64,000 bases of DNA from DATBSL01 sp964561785 (GCA_964561785.1 CAZLRF010000022.1:1-64000); one strand, 5' to 3'. Positions 1 through 8,600 are shown, numbered from the stretch's first letter. Notes: a model not told the origin generated them from the sequence alone. A program made the numbers and translations.

Positions 1-30
1 GTCACCGACTGACGCGCCGCTGACGCGAAA

Positions 31-63
31 GGCCCGGCGGCCGCGACGGCGCGGCCCCGGGCC
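31..63 (-). terminator. Strong GC hairpin downstream of the 91-1059 gene
   Basis: Arms 31-37 (GGCCCGG) and 57-63 (CCGGGCC) enclose a second pair 39-45 / 50-56 (GGCCGCG / CGCGGCC) with loop ACGG and one bulged base at 38. That gives a 14-pair stem 28 bases after the stop of the minus-strand gene. In that direction only a short T run (TTTCGCG) follows, so it is a poor classical terminator but could still stop transcription or protect the 3' end. Bases 1-30 and 64-90 show no gene I can support; a plus-strand reading frame ending at base 12 could be the tail of a gene outside the window. Confidence 0.5.
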
Positions 64-90
64 CTTCGCATCGCCTTCGGCTCCCGCGCC

Positions 91-1059
91 TCAGGCCGCG
101 GGCAGCCCCTTCTCGGCCAGCTTCTTCTTCAGCCCCTCGAGCGCTGCGTCCCCGGGGTTGCGGCTCTTGTAGACCGTCTCGAGCAGCGTGTTGACGCGGT
201 CGACGGTGGCCGCGGGCAGGCCCTTCGTCCGGCCGAAGGCCACGAAGGCGGCCGCGGCGTCGATGAGGACGTCCGCCTCCGCGTCGAGGGCCTCCTTCGC
301 CGCCTTCACCTCGGGCTTGGGCTCGGCCGCGGCGCGGTCGGCCTCGGGCAGCGCGTTGTAGGCCTTTGCCAGCTCGCCGTACTTCGCCTGGCGGAGGGCC
401 AGGATCGCGAGCAGGTTGCGGCCCGCGATCTGCGGGTCCTCCGGCGCGTAGGCGGTCGACTTCTCGTAGAGCTCGATCGCCTCCGCCGGGCTCCCGCTCT
501 TGCCCTCGTTGAACGCGAGGACCTGGGTGAGCCACGCGAGGGTCGCGTTCTTGTCGAAGCTCGCGACGCCGGTCAGCGTCTTGCCCGACTCGACGAGCGA
601 GATCGCCTTGCGGGCGAACTCGACCGCGGCGGGGGCGTTCGCGAAGTTCTGCGGGGCGGCGAGGAGCTCGTTGCGCCGGATGTTGAAGGCGAGCGCGTAC
701 AGGACGTTGAGGTTCTCGGGGTCCGCGGCGAGGATCTCGCGGCCGACCGCGATCATGTCCGCGGTCCGCTTCTCCTTGATCGCCGCGTCGAGCGCCGTCA
801 TCTGGGCCGTGCCCAGCCACTTCTTGAGGAAGTCGACGTACTGCCCGGTCGGGTACTGCTCGAGGTACGCCTTCGCCGCGGCCGTGGCCTTGGCGTTGTC
901 GCCGGCCTGGCTGGCGTCGTGCCAGGCGCGGTACGCCGCACCCTCGTCCTGGACGACCTCCTGGGCCGCGGCAGGGGACGGGGGGACGACGCTGAGAAGG
1001 GCGGCGAGGAGCACGAAGCCCGCTGCCGTGGGGGCGAGGGTCTTGCGAAGCAACAACAC
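91..1059 (-). CDS. Secreted hypothetical protein with TPR-like helical repeats
   Basis: 322 residues starting at a GTG, with AAGGAGG about nine bases upstream. Residues 1-33 are a clear signal peptide (basic start, long hydrophobic core, cleavage near AAAQE), so the protein should be exported. The rest is alanine-rich alpha-helix. Phrases near the middle (AEAIELYEKSTAYAPEDP) look like tetratricopeptide repeats, which usually hold protein partners. No catalytic motif is visible. It is divergent from the Lon-like gene and shares a 110-base intergenic region with it. Function unknown; the repeat assignment is inference from helix periodicity. Confidence 0.75.
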   Translation of the reverse strand: MLLLRKTLAPTAAGFVLLAALLSVVPPSPAAAQEVVQDEGAAYRAWHDASQAGDNAKATAAAKAYLEQYPTGQYVDFLKKWLGTAQMTALDAAIKEKRTADMIAVGREILAADPENLNVLYALAFNIRRNELLAAPQNFANAPAAVEFARKAISLVESGKTLTGVASFDKNATLAWLTQVLAFNEGKSGSPAEAIELYEKSTAYAPEDPQIAGRNLLAILALRQAKYGELAKAYNALPEADRAAAEPKPEVKAAKEALDAEADVLIDAAAAFVAFGRTKGLPAATVDRVNTLLETVYKSRNPGDAALEGLKKKLAEKGLPAA

Positions 1060-1144
1060 TGTGACAGCCTCCTTGTCGACTGGACTCCGGGCTGCGCCCG
1101 GCCGGGACGGTTAGTCTACCCGGACCCCGGCGGGGGTCAACCCG

Positions 1145-1150
1145 TAGAAT
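1145..1150 (+). promoter_or_regulatory. Candidate -10 (TAGAAT) for the Lon-like gene
   Basis: TAGAAT lies 19 bases before the ATG at 1170, with GGAGG between them, so this would be a normal leadered mRNA. No good -35 is seen 17 bases upstream. The TAGNNT form recurs before several genes in this window. The same gap contains a small hairpin (CCGGGC-TGC-GCCCGG, 1087-1101). Confidence 0.4.
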
Positions 1151-1169
1151 AGGCGGACGAGGAGGCTCG

Positions 1170-3680
1170 ATGCGCGACGTGCCCGCCCTGCCCCCCAGCC
1201 GTCTGAGGCGCCGCTGCGACCCCGCCTCGCTCGGCTTCGAGACCACCGCCGATCTGCCCGACGTGCCCGGGATCATCGGCCAGGAGCGTGCGGAGGAGGC
1301 CGTCCGCTTCGCGATCGGCATCAGGCGCTACGGCTACAACCTCTACGCCCTCGGCACCTCCGGCATGGGCAAGCACGGCTTCGTCCGCGCCTTCCTCGAG
1401 AAGCGGGCGGCGGGCGAGGAGGCCCCGCCCGACTGGTGCTACGTCCACAACTTCGCGGAGCCGCGGAGGCCCCGGGCCCTGCGCCTGCCCGCCGGGCGGG
1501 GCCCCCAGCTCGCGCAGGACATGGGACGGCTCGTGGACGAGCTGCGGGCGTCGATCCCCGAGGCCTTCGAGAGCGAGGAGTACCGCACGCGGAAGAAGCT
1601 CGTCGAGGCGCAGTTCAACGAGAAGAACGAGCGGACGTTCACCGCGCTCGAGGAGCGGGCCCGCAAGCGGGGGGTCGCGATCGTGAAGACGGCGGGAGGG
1701 GTGGGGATGGCGCCCCTGCGCGACGAGCAGGTCCTCGAGCCCGAGGACTTCCAGAAGCTGCCCCCCCGCGAGCAGGAGCGTCTGAAGGCGGAGATGGCGG
1801 CGGTGCAGCAGGAGCTCCAGGAGGCCCTCGGGACGCTGCCCCGCGAGGCCCGGCGGCAGCGGGAGGAGCTGCGCAAGCTCGACCGGCTGGTGACGTCCGC
1901 CGCGACCTCGCACCTCATCGACGAGGTGCGCTCGCGCTGGGCGGACGTGCCGGCGGTGCTCGAGTACCTCGCCGAGGTCCAGAAGGACGTCGTCGACAAC
2001 GCCGAGGACTTCCTGCCTGCTCCGGACGGGGCGGGGGCGGTGAAGGCCCTCCTCGGCGCCCGGCCGGACAAGCGGCCCTCGCGCCGCTACCAGGTGAACG
2101 TCCTCGTCACGCGGACGGCGGGATCGGGGGCGCCGGTGGTGTACGAGGACCACCCGACCCACGCGAACCTCGTCGGCCGCATCGAGCACGTGGCGGAGAT
2201 GGGGAACCTCGTCACCGACTTCACGCTGGTGCAGGCGGGGGCGCTGCACCGCGCCAACGGGGGCTACCTCATCGTGGACGCCCGGCGGCTCCTCCTCCAG
2301 CCGCTCGCGTGGGACGAGCTCAAGCGCACGCTGCGGTCCAAGGTGGTCCGCATCGAGTCGCTGGGTCAGGCCCTGAGCCTCACCGCGACCGCCTCGCTCG
2401 AGCCCGAGCCGATCCCCCTCGAGACGAAGGTCGTCCTGCTCGGCGAGCGCTCGCTCTACTACCTGCTCGCCCACCTCGACCCCGAGTTCCCCGAGCTGTT
2501 CAAGGTCGCGGCGGACTTCGAGGAGGAGATCGAGCGGGACGCCGAGGGCGAGCGGCTGTACGCGCGGCTGCTCGGCACGTTCGCCCGGCGGGAGGGGCTG
2601 CGGCCCCTCGACCGGGCGGCGGTCGCACGGGCCGTGGAGCAGGCCTCGCGCCGGGCGGCCGACTCCGAGCGGCTGCAGGTCCACGCGGAGACGGTCGCCG
2701 ACCTGCTGCGCGAGGCCGACCACCTCGCGGGCGAGGCGGGGGCTTCGGTGGTCGGCGCCCCGCACGTCGAGGCCGCGCTCGAGGCGCAGGTGCGCCGGGC
2801 GAGCCGGGTCCGCGAGCGGATCCACGAGGACATCCGCCGGGGCACGATCCTCATCGACACCCGGGGGGAGGCGGTCGGCCAGGTGAACGGCCTCGTCGTC
2901 CTCCAGCTCGGCGGCTATGCCTTCGGCCGCCCGAGCCGCATCACCGCCCGCGTGCGCCTCGGCAGCGGGAACGTGGTCGACATCGAGAAGGAGGTGGCCC
3001 TCGGGGGGCCGATCCACTCGAAGGGCGTCCTCATCCTCTCCGGCTTCCTCGGGCAGCGCTTCGCCTCCGAGCGGCCGCTGTCGCTCGCGGCGAGCCTGGT
3101 CTTCGAGCAGTCCTACTCGGGCGTCGAGGGCGACAGCGCCTCGTGCGGCGAGCTCGTCGCCCTCCTCTCCGCCCTCGCCGAGGCGCCGGTGCGCCAGGGA
3201 CGGGCCATCACCGGCTCCGTGAACCAGCACGGCCAGGTCCAGCCGATCGGCGGCGTCAACGAGAAGATCGAGGGCTTCTTCGACGTCTGCGCGGCGGCGG
3301 GCCTCACCGGCGACCAGGGGGTGCTCATACCCGCCTCGAACGTGAAGCACCTGATGCTGCGCGCGGACGTGGTGGAGGCGGCGGAGAAGGGGATGTTCCA
3401 CGTGTGGCCGATCGCCACCGTGGACGAGGCGGTCGAACTGCTCACGGGGCTGGCCGCGGGCGAGCGCGACGCCTCCGGGAAGTACCCGGAGGGCTCGGTC
3501 AACCGGCGCGTCGACGACCGGCTCGCCGCCTTCGCGGAGCGGGCCCGCAACTTCGGGCGCGCCGCCGCGAACGGGCCGAAGACCGCGGAGCCGCCGAAGC
3601 CCCCCGAGACGCCGCCCGGCCCGCCGCCCGAGCCTCCGGCCGAACCGCCGGGCGATCCCGGCACGGACCCGACGGAGTGA
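1170..3680 (+). CDS. LonB-type ATP-dependent serine protease (AAA_32 / Lon_C)
   Basis: 836 residues. The N-terminal half has a P-loop-like segment (GTSGMGKH, about residues 63-70) in the setting typical of the Lon-related AAA_32 family, followed by a long charged helical stretch (about 130-270). The C-terminal protease domain has the Lon catalytic dyad: Ser656 in GDSAS and Lys699 in NEKIEGF. Their 43-residue spacing equals that of E. coli Lon S679/K722. There is no classical Lon substrate-binding N-domain. The last about 45 residues are a proline-rich tail (PPEPPAEPPG) of unknown role. The start is fixed by GGAGG just upstream. It should degrade damaged or regulatory proteins in the cytoplasm. 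Paralogues of this family often coexist with true Lon, which is not in the window. Confidence 0.92.
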   Translation: MRDVPALPPSRLRRRCDPASLGFETTADLPDVPGIIGQERAEEAVRFAIGIRRYGYNLYALGTSGMGKHGFVRAFLEKRAAGEEAPPDWCYVHNFAEPRRPRALRLPAGRGPQLAQDMGRLVDELRASIPEAFESEEYRTRKKLVEAQFNEKNERTFTALEERARKRGVAIVKTAGGVGMAPLRDEQVLEPEDFQKLPPREQERLKAEMAAVQQELQEALGTLPREARRQREELRKLDRLVTSAATSHLIDEVRSRWADVPAVLEYLAEVQKDVVDNAEDFLPAPDGAGAVKALLGARPDKRPSRRYQVNVLVTRTAGSGAPVVYEDHPTHANLVGRIEHVAEMGNLVTDFTLVQAGALHRANGGYLIVDARRLLLQPLAWDELKRTLRSKVVRIESLGQALSLTATASLEPEPIPLETKVVLLGERSLYYLLAHLDPEFPELFKVAADFEEEIERDAEGERLYARLLGTFARREGLRPLDRAAVARAVEQASRRAADSERLQVHAETVADLLREADHLAGEAGASVVGAPHVEAALEAQVRRASRVRERIHEDIRRGTILIDTRGEAVGQVNGLVVLQLGGYAFGRPSRITARVRLGSGNVVDIEKEVALGGPIHSKGVLILSGFLGQRFASERPLSLAASLVFEQSYSGVEGDSASCGELVALLSALAEAPVRQGRAITGSVNQHGQVQPIGGVNEKIEGFFDVCAAAGLTGDQGVLIPASNVKHLMLRADVVEAAEKGMFHVWPIATVDEAVELLTGLAAGERDASGKYPEGSVNRRVDDRLAAFAERARNFGRAAANGPKTAEPPKPPETPPGPPPEPPAEPPGDPGTDPTE

Positions 3681-3701
3681 GGCTGATGGAGGAGGGGGCG
3701 A

Positions 3702-4025
3702 CTACTCGTCGCCGAGACGCGCCTCGATCTCGCGAATCCGGCTCTCGAGGTCGACCACCCGCGACTTCAGGCCGCTGACCGCCGCTCGGAGGCGGGCGCG
3801 GTCGTCCTGTCCCTCCTGGATCTGCTCTTCGATGCGCCGAAGGCCGGCAACGATCATGTGGTACTCCTCGTCGAGAGATCTCAACTGGATCTCGATGGCG
3901 TCGAATCGCCCGTTCAACTCCAGCCGGAGTCCATCCAGCTGCCGGCCCATCTCCTCGCGGACCCGGTCGAAGAGCCTCGACTCGAGGTTCACGAGAGCCG
4001 TGAGGATCGGGTCAGCTGCGGCCAT
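3702..4025 (-). CDS. Small coiled-coil protein, unknown function
   Basis: 107 residues, almost entirely charged amphipathic helix with heptad spacing (for example VVDLESRIREIEARL at the C-terminus). No signal peptide, membrane segment or cysteine. Such proteins usually form homo-oligomeric coiled coils. It ends 22 bases from the Lon-like stop (convergent) and its start faces the DMT transporter gene across about 100 bases. An AAGGGTGG stretch a few bases before the ATG may act as ribosome binding site. It could be a structural or adaptor protein, or tail-fibre-like; the sequence does not decide. Confidence 0.65.
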   Translation of the reverse strand: MAAADPILTALVNLESRLFDRVREEMGRQLDGLRLELNGRFDAIEIQLRSLDEEYHMIVAGLRRIEEQIQEGQDDRARLRAAVSGLKSRVVDLESRIREIEARLGDE

Positions 4026-4113
4026 GAAGCACCACCCTTTCCCGCCGGCGCGGGAGAGTCGCGGCGTACGGGCAGTCTACACCGGGCAGCGGTCGGCGCG
4101 GGTCCGTCGAGGG

Positions 4114-4119
4114 TAGGAT
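4114..4119 (+). promoter_or_regulatory. -10 TAGGAT six bases before an ATG (leaderless candidate)
   Basis: TAGGAT at 4114-4119 is followed by exactly six bases and then the ATG at 4126, so transcription would start at or near the A of the start codon. No recognisable -35. GGGTGG lies directly against the ATG, too close to serve as a normal Shine-Dalgarno. One of seven genes with this geometry in the window. Confidence 0.5.
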
Positions 4120-4125
4120 GGGTGG

Positions 4126-5013
4126 ATGTCGGCACCGGGCCGCGGGCGGGAGATCTCTGCCTTCCTCCTCCTGACGCTCGTGTGGGGGACGACCTGGGCG
4201 GCCATCCGCGTGGGCCTGCAGGGGATCCCCCCGTTCACGGGAGTCGCGGTGCGCTTCGCGATGGCGGGAGCGCTGCTGCTCGGCCTCGCGCGGGCGCTCG
4301 GCGTGCGCCTCGGGAGCGCGCGGCACGAGCGACGGCTGTGGCTCGTCAACGGGCTCCTGTCGTTCTGTCTCTCCTACGCGATCGTCTACTGGTCCGAGCA
4401 GTACATCCCGTCCGGCCTCGCCGCCGTCCTCTTCGCCACCTACCCGCTGTTCGTGGCCGCGCTCGCGCACCTCGCGCTGCCCGGCGAGCGGCTCTCGGGG
4501 GCGGCCGGGCTCGGGATGCTCCTCGGCTTCGCCGGCGTGGGGACGATCTTCTCCGACGACCTGGCGCTCCTCGGCGGCGAGGCCGTGCGGCGCGCGGCGC
4601 TCGTCATGCTCGTCGCGCCCCTCGCCTCGGCGGCGTCGAGCGTCGCGGTGAAGAGGTGGGGAAGCGCCGTCCACCCGGTGTCGATGGCCTCGGTGCCCAT
4701 GCTCCTCGCCGGCGCGCTCATGGGGCTCGTCGCCGCCGTCTTCGAGCGCGGGCGGCCCCTCCTGCTCGACGCGCGCTCCGTCGGGGCGCTCCTCTACCTG
4801 GTGGTGTTCGGCTCCGCGGTCACCTTCACCCTCTACTACTGGCTGCTCGCGCGGGTGAAGGCCACGCAGGTCGCCCTCATGTCGTACCTCATCCCGATCG
4901 TGGCCGTCGCGGTGGGGGCGCTCGCTTTCGACGAGCCGCTGCGGCCGCGGCTCGTCGCGGGGTCGGCCCTGGTGCTCGCGGGGGTGGCCCTCGTCGGGAG
5001 GAAGCGGCGCTAG
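4126..5013 (+). CDS. EamA/DMT-superfamily permease
   Basis: 295 residues built from about ten hydrophobic helices in two similar halves, the normal size and layout of the EamA (drug/metabolite transporter) family. The opening FLLLTLVWGTTWAAIRVGL and the second-half LMSYLIPIVAVAVGALAF are typical of the two repeats. These inner-membrane carriers export or import small metabolites such as amino acids, nucleosides or sugars. Substrate cannot be read from sequence. The gene appears monocistronic: it ends two bases before the convergent beta-lactamase-like gene. The mRNA is likely leaderless. Confidence 0.88.
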   Translation: MSAPGRGREISAFLLLTLVWGTTWAAIRVGLQGIPPFTGVAVRFAMAGALLLGLARALGVRLGSARHERRLWLVNGLLSFCLSYAIVYWSEQYIPSGLAAVLFATYPLFVAALAHLALPGERLSGAAGLGMLLGFAGVGTIFSDDLALLGGEAVRRAALVMLVAPLASAASSVAVKRWGSAVHPVSMASVPMLLAGALMGLVAAVFERGRPLLLDARSVGALLYLVVFGSAVTFTLYYWLLARVKATQVALMSYLIPIVAVAVGALAFDEPLRPRLVAGSALVLAGVALVGRKRR

Positions 5014-5015
5014 CC

Positions 5016-6329
5016 CTACCGCGCCGGGGCGCCGCCTCCCGGCGGACCGACGATCGACTGGTACACGAGCGCGCGGAAGCGTCCGTGCAGGTCGGAGTCG
5101 CCGGCCGGCAGGAGCTGCGTCATGAGGAGGGCGACGAGCTTCTCCTTCGGGTCGACCCAGTAGGTCGTGTGATAGGCGCCGCCCCAGCCGTAGGAGCCGA
5201 CCGTGCCGTGGCGGCCGAACCGGCCGAGGTCCTCGACCACGTCGAAGCCGAGGCCGAAGCCCATGCCCGGCCGGTCCCAGGCCTCGGCGAGGAGCGGTCC
5301 CACGTGGTTCGCGGTCATCAGCTCGACCGTCTTGGGGGAGACGAGCCGCACGCCGTCGATCTCGCCCCCGTTCAGCATCGCCTGGAGGAAGCGACCGTAG
5401 TCGCGCGCGGTGGACAGGAGGCCGGCCCCGCCGGAGAAGGCCACGCGCGGGCCCTCGAGGTAGTGGCCCTGGCCGGTCTTCGGGTCCGTGGCGCGCTCGA
5501 TCTCGCCGTCCTTCGCCGCGTAGACCGTGGCGAGGCGGTCCCTCTGGTCCGTGGGCAGGTAGAACCGCGTGTCGACGAGGCCGAGCGGGCCGGTGATCCG
5601 CTTCTCGAAGAACTCCGCGAGGGTCTGGCCCGAGACCTTCTCGACCACGACGCCGAGGATGTCGGTGTTGTAGCCGTAGACGTACCTCTCGCCGGGCTGC
5701 GCGTCCATCGGCAGGGCGGCCATCCGGTCGACCACCGCCGAGACCGGCTCGCTCCGGTCGGCGAAGTACCAGCCCTGGATGCCGGCCGCCTTCCACTGGT
5801 CGGCGGCGACGCCCTGGCCGTAGCCGATGCCCGCGGTGTGCGTCAGGAGGTCGCGGATCGTGATCGGCCGCTTCGCCGGCACGACGCTCACCGGGGAGCC
5901 CGCCACCGCGCCGGCGGGCGGCGGGACGGCCACGGTCGTCTTCGCGAAGGCGGGGATGAAGCGGGAGAGGGGGTCGGCGAGGCCCACCCGGCCCTCCTCG
6001 ACCAGCATCATCACGGCGAGGCTCGTGAGCGCCTTCGTCTGCGAGGCGATGCGGAAGATCGTGTCGGTCCTCATCGGCCGGCTCGCCGCGACGTCGGCCT
6101 TGCCGAACGCCTCGAGGTGCGCCACCCGCCCGTTCCTCGCCACGTAGGTGACGATCCCGGCGACCTTCCCCTCGTCCACGTACCGCTGCATGCCCGCGCG
6201 AAGGCGCTCGAGCCGCTCGGCCGAGAAGCCGACGGCTTCCGGCCGTGCGAGAGAAGGAGCCTCGGCGCGCAGGGCGGGGGCGGCGAGGGCGAGGACGAGC
6301 AGCGCGAGCAGTGGGCGGCGACGGGTCAT
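5016..6329 (-). CDS. Secreted serine hydrolase, beta-lactamase/EstB family (PF00144)
   Basis: 437 residues from the ATG at 6329, chosen because GGAGGA precedes it and a signal peptide (RRRPLLALLVLALAAPALRA) starts there. A longer open frame exists upstream but runs through the divergent gene. Catalytic pieces of the class C/penicillin-binding fold are present: Ser96-x-x-Lys99 in SQTK, YGYN as the Tyr-x-Asn motif, and HGTVG near the C-terminus in place of KTG. Family members act as esterases, D-peptidases or carboxypeptidases; true beta-lactamase activity is less common. The product should be periplasmic. Substrate is not predictable. Confidence 0.88.
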   Translation of the reverse strand: MTRRRPLLALLVLALAAPALRAEAPSLARPEAVGFSAERLERLRAGMQRYVDEGKVAGIVTYVARNGRVAHLEAFGKADVAASRPMRTDTIFRIASQTKALTSLAVMMLVEEGRVGLADPLSRFIPAFAKTTVAVPPPAGAVAGSPVSVVPAKRPITIRDLLTHTAGIGYGQGVAADQWKAAGIQGWYFADRSEPVSAVVDRMAALPMDAQPGERYVYGYNTDILGVVVEKVSGQTLAEFFEKRITGPLGLVDTRFYLPTDQRDRLATVYAAKDGEIERATDPKTGQGHYLEGPRVAFSGGAGLLSTARDYGRFLQAMLNGGEIDGVRLVSPKTVELMTANHVGPLLAEAWDRPGMGFGLGFDVVEDLGRFGRHGTVGSYGWGGAYHTTYWVDPKEKLVALLMTQLLPAGDSDLHGRFRALVYQSIVGPPGGGAPAR

Positions 6330-6411
6330 GGGCTTCCTCCGATGGTACGGCCGGCCGGCCGGCCGACCGTGGCATCCTACATCCTCGCTTCGCGTCCCGA
6401 AGGAGGCCGCC

Positions 6412-6840
6412 ATGTCCCGCAAGCTCTTCGCCGCTGGGTGCTGGGTGCTGGTCGCGCTCGGGTTCGTCCACCTGCTGGGCCACGCCTCGCTGATGAGCGC
6501 GCAGGGCGACAGCGAGGCCGAGCGGCAGATGCTCGCGATGATGCGGACGAACCCGCAGGACATGGGCCTCGGCTTCGTCCGCACGATGTTCGACATCGTG
6601 GCCGGGTTCAGCCTGACCTTCTCCCTCCTGCCCGCCGGCATGGGGCTCGTCGGCCTGCTCGTCGTGCGCCGCGAGGGGAGCGCGCCGGGCCTGCTCCGCG
6701 AGATCGCGATCGCCTACGCCGGCATCTACGGGATCATGACGGCGGTGGCGCTGCGCTACTGGTTCCCGGCGCCGCTCTTCTTCCTGGCGGCCGCGTTCCT
6801 GTGCTTCGCGGCGGCCGTGGCCTCGGCCCGCCGGCCGTGA
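6412..6840 (+). CDS. Small membrane protein with four predicted helices
   Basis: 142 residues from the ATG at 6412, preceded by AGGAGG at ideal distance. Four hydrophobic segments are visible (about residues 5-27, 55-75, 90-110, 116-138). The first loop is polar with several methionines. No known catalytic motif. It resembles small hypothetical membrane proteins scattered through environmental genomes, and I do not recognise a function. The divergent hydrolase gene shares its upstream region, which includes a (GGCC)4 run at 6349-6364. Confidence 0.7.
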   Translation: MSRKLFAAGCWVLVALGFVHLLGHASLMSAQGDSEAERQMLAMMRTNPQDMGLGFVRTMFDIVAGFSLTFSLLPAGMGLVGLLVVRREGSAPGLLREIAIAYAGIYGIMTAVALRYWFPAPLFFLAAAFLCFAAAVASARRP

Positions 6841-6863
6841 AGCCGGTCACAATGGACGGGCGC

Positions 6864-7217
6864 TCACGCGGCCGTCAGGAAGTCGGGTGGCGCGAGGATC
6901 CGGCGCCGACGCATGGGCAGAGGACCCTCCTCCTCGCACAGGCGGCGCAGGCGAGGGAGAGATTCGGCAGCCCGCACCAGGAAGAGGCGCCGGGGCGCCG
7001 CGGGCACGCCGGCGGTCCACGCCGGCGCTCGGACCCGCTGCCGCTCGGCCATCGTCTCCACCACCGCCGCGGCCACGGGCAGCGAGGGCGGATCGAGCGG
7101 CCGGGGCGCCTCGACCGACGACCAGTCCCATCCGGCCCTCGTCGCATCAGCCATCCACTGCCGGGCAGCGAGTGGGTCACGACGGACGAGGGCCTCGACC
7201 AGGTCACGCAGGTTCAC
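6864..7217 (-). CDS. Small hypothetical protein downstream of a DUF6036-like fragment
   Basis: 117 residues from a GTG at 7217 that overlaps the stop of the upstream fragment by 14 bases, so translation is probably coupled. The protein is arginine- and leucine-rich with conserved-looking ends (NLRDLVEALVRRDPLAARQWMADA near the start; a proline-rich PPDFL at the end). I cannot assign a domain with confidence. Its position beside a nucleotidyltransferase-like fragment suggests it was one half of a two-gene module, possibly toxin-antitoxin-like. That role is inference. Confidence 0.55.
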   Translation of the reverse strand: MNLRDLVEALVRRDPLAARQWMADATRAGWDWSSVEAPRPLDPPSLPVAAAVVETMAERQRVRAPAWTAGVPAAPRRLFLVRAAESLPRLRRLCEEEGPLPMRRRRILAPPDFLTAA

Positions 7218-7383
7218 GGTCCGCCTCCCAGACCACGTCCTCGGTCGACTCGCGCGCGTCGTACAGGAGCACCATCGCGGCTCCGCCGACGAGCCACAGC
7301 TCTCGCGCCGAGCGGGTGGGTGGCAGCGCGGCCGCGAGAGACTCGAGGGCGCGGCGGATGTCGGCCTTCCTCAGGCGCTCCAC
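7204..7383 (-). pseudogene. Truncated DUF6036 / MNT-like nucleotidyltransferase fragment
   Basis: Only 59 codons from a possible GTG at 7383. The segment LWLVGGAAMVLLYDARESTEDV matches the start of the DUF6036 nucleotidyltransferase-like fold (usual form VGGAA..LLYGAR..T.DVD). Here the final Asp of the DVD pair is Val, and the frame ends ten residues later, whereas family members run to about 150-200 residues. A well-placed GGAGG and ATG just upstream (ATG at 7398) lead into a different frame that stops after eight codons. Removing two bases from the GTGTG at 7381-7385 would join that start to this frame. I read it as a decayed gene. Confidence 0.55.
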
Positions 7384-7425
7384 ACGGACAAGCTCATCAG
7401 CCCCCTCCAGGCGCCGCGGGCGGGA

Positions 7426-7454
7426 TTGACTTCGCCCGGCAACGGGCCTAGCGT
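7426..7454 (+). promoter_or_regulatory. Promoter TTGACT-N17-TAGCGT before the aminotransferase
   Basis: TTGACT at 7426-7431 and TAGCGT at 7449-7454 are separated by 17 bases. Transcription would start near 7461, leaving a short leader with GGAGGG before the ATG at 7479. The gcvT promoter at 63088-63117 uses the same -10 hexamer and a TTGACC -35, which supports both calls. Confidence 0.6.
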
Positions 7455-7478
7455 GGCGGATCCCCCGGCGGAGGGCCG

Positions 7479-8600
7479 ATGGACGTCTTCGACGAGCTCA
7501 ACCCCCCGTGCCGGCTGCTCCTCGGCCCCGGCCCGAGCCCCGTCCACCCGCGCGTGATGCGCGCTCTCGGGGCGCCCGTCCTCGGCCACCTCGACCCGGA
7601 GCTGCTGCGCCTGCTCGACGAGACGCGCCTGCTGCTGCGGGGTGTCTTCCGGACCTCCAACCAGCGGACGCTCGCCGTGTCGGGGACCGGGATGGCGGGG
7701 ATGGAGTCCGTCCTCGGGAGCCTCCTCGAGCCCGGCGAGAAGCTGGTGGTCTGCGCCGCCGGCTTCTTCGGAAACCGGATGGCCGAGCTGGCCGGTCGGA
7801 TGGGCGTCGAGGTCACGAAGCTCGAAAAGGAGTGGGGCGAGGTCTTCACGCCCGACGAGGTCGAGGCGGCGGTGGCGGCGGCGAAGCCGAAGGCCGTTGC
7901 GATCGTCCACGCCGAGACGTCCACGGGGGCGCTGCAGCCGATGGAGGGCCTCGGCGAGATCGCGCACCGCCACGGCGCGCTGCTGGTCGTCGACTGCGTC
8001 ACCTCGCTCGGCGGCGCGCCGGTCCTCCTCGACGAGTGGGGCGCCGACGCCGCGTACTCGGGCTCGCAGAAGTGCCTCGGGGCGCCGTCGGGGATGGCGC
8101 CCGTCTCGCTGAGCGCCCGGGCCTGCGAAGCGATCGGCGCCCGCACGCGGCCTCCCCACGCGTGGTACCTCGACCTCGACCTCCTCGACCGGTACTGGGG
8201 CGGCGACCGCGCCTACCACCACACGATCTCCTCGCCGCTCGTCTACGCGCTGCGCGAGGGCCTGCGCCTCGTCTCCGAAGAAGGCCTCGACGCGCGCTGG
8301 GCGCGCCACCGAGACAACGCCGAGATGCTCTGGGACGGCCTCGAGGCGATGGGCCTCGCGCTGCACGTGGCCGAGCCGGGGCGACGCGTGCCTTCCCTGA
8401 CGACCGTGCGCGTTCCCGAGGGCGTCGACGAGGCGATGGTCCGGGGCCGGCTGCGCGACGAGTACGGGATCGAGATCGGCGCGGGCCTCGGCCCGCTCAA
8501 GGGGAAGGTCTGGCGGATCGGCCTCATGGGCCACGGCTCGCAGAAGGCGAACGTGATCCTGCTGCTCGCCGCCCTCGTGGACCTCCTGCGCAAGCCGTAG
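7479..8600 (+). CDS. Class V aminotransferase, alanine-glyoxylate / serine-pyruvate type
   Basis: 373 residues, the normal length for the AGXT1-like fold-type I PLP enzymes. The cofactor lysine is Lys198 in SGSQKCLG. The preceding VVDCVTSLGGAPVLLDEWGADAA contains the Asp that contacts the pyridine nitrogen. The N-terminal LLGPGPSPVHPRVM is a hallmark of this subfamily. Enzymes here use glyoxylate or hydroxypyruvate as amino acceptor with alanine or serine as donor. Ureidoglycine-glyoxylate aminotransferase is a close relative, and no ureide genes are nearby to support it. Cytoplasmic. The next gene follows after two bases, probably co-transcribed. Confidence 0.9.
   Translation: MDVFDELNPPCRLLLGPGPSPVHPRVMRALGAPVLGHLDPELLRLLDETRLLLRGVFRTSNQRTLAVSGTGMAGMESVLGSLLEPGEKLVVCAAGFFGNRMAELAGRMGVEVTKLEKEWGEVFTPDEVEAAVAAAKPKAVAIVHAETSTGALQPMEGLGEIAHRHGALLVVDCVTSLGGAPVLLDEWGADAAYSGSQKCLGAPSGMAPVSLSARACEAIGARTRPPHAWYLDLDLLDRYWGGDRAYHHTISSPLVYALREGLRLVSEEGLDARWARHRDNAEMLWDGLEAMGLALHVAEPGRRVPSLTTVRVPEGVDEAMVRGRLRDEYGIEIGAGLGPLKGKVWRIGLMGHGSQKANVILLLAALVDLLRKP

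Noticed and set aside
1137..3401. A 754-codon minus-strand open frame opposite the Lon-like gene
   Set aside because: Composition is that of an antisense shadow. The plus strand has the Lon catalytic dyad at the right spacing.
5016..6329. An antibiotic-resistance beta-lactamase
   Set aside because: The SxxK and YxN motifs show only the wider PF00144 family. The third motif is HTG-like, not KTG, and most such proteins are esterases or peptidases.
6349..6364. (GGCC)4 run between divergent genes
   Set aside because: Short simple repeat expected in a very GC-rich genome. It could form a hairpin, but nothing marks it as functional.
3858..7451. A 1197-codon plus-strand open frame
   Set aside because: It crosses the DMT exporter, the beta-lactamase-like gene and others in a different frame or strand. 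The product is low-complexity, without homology I can see.
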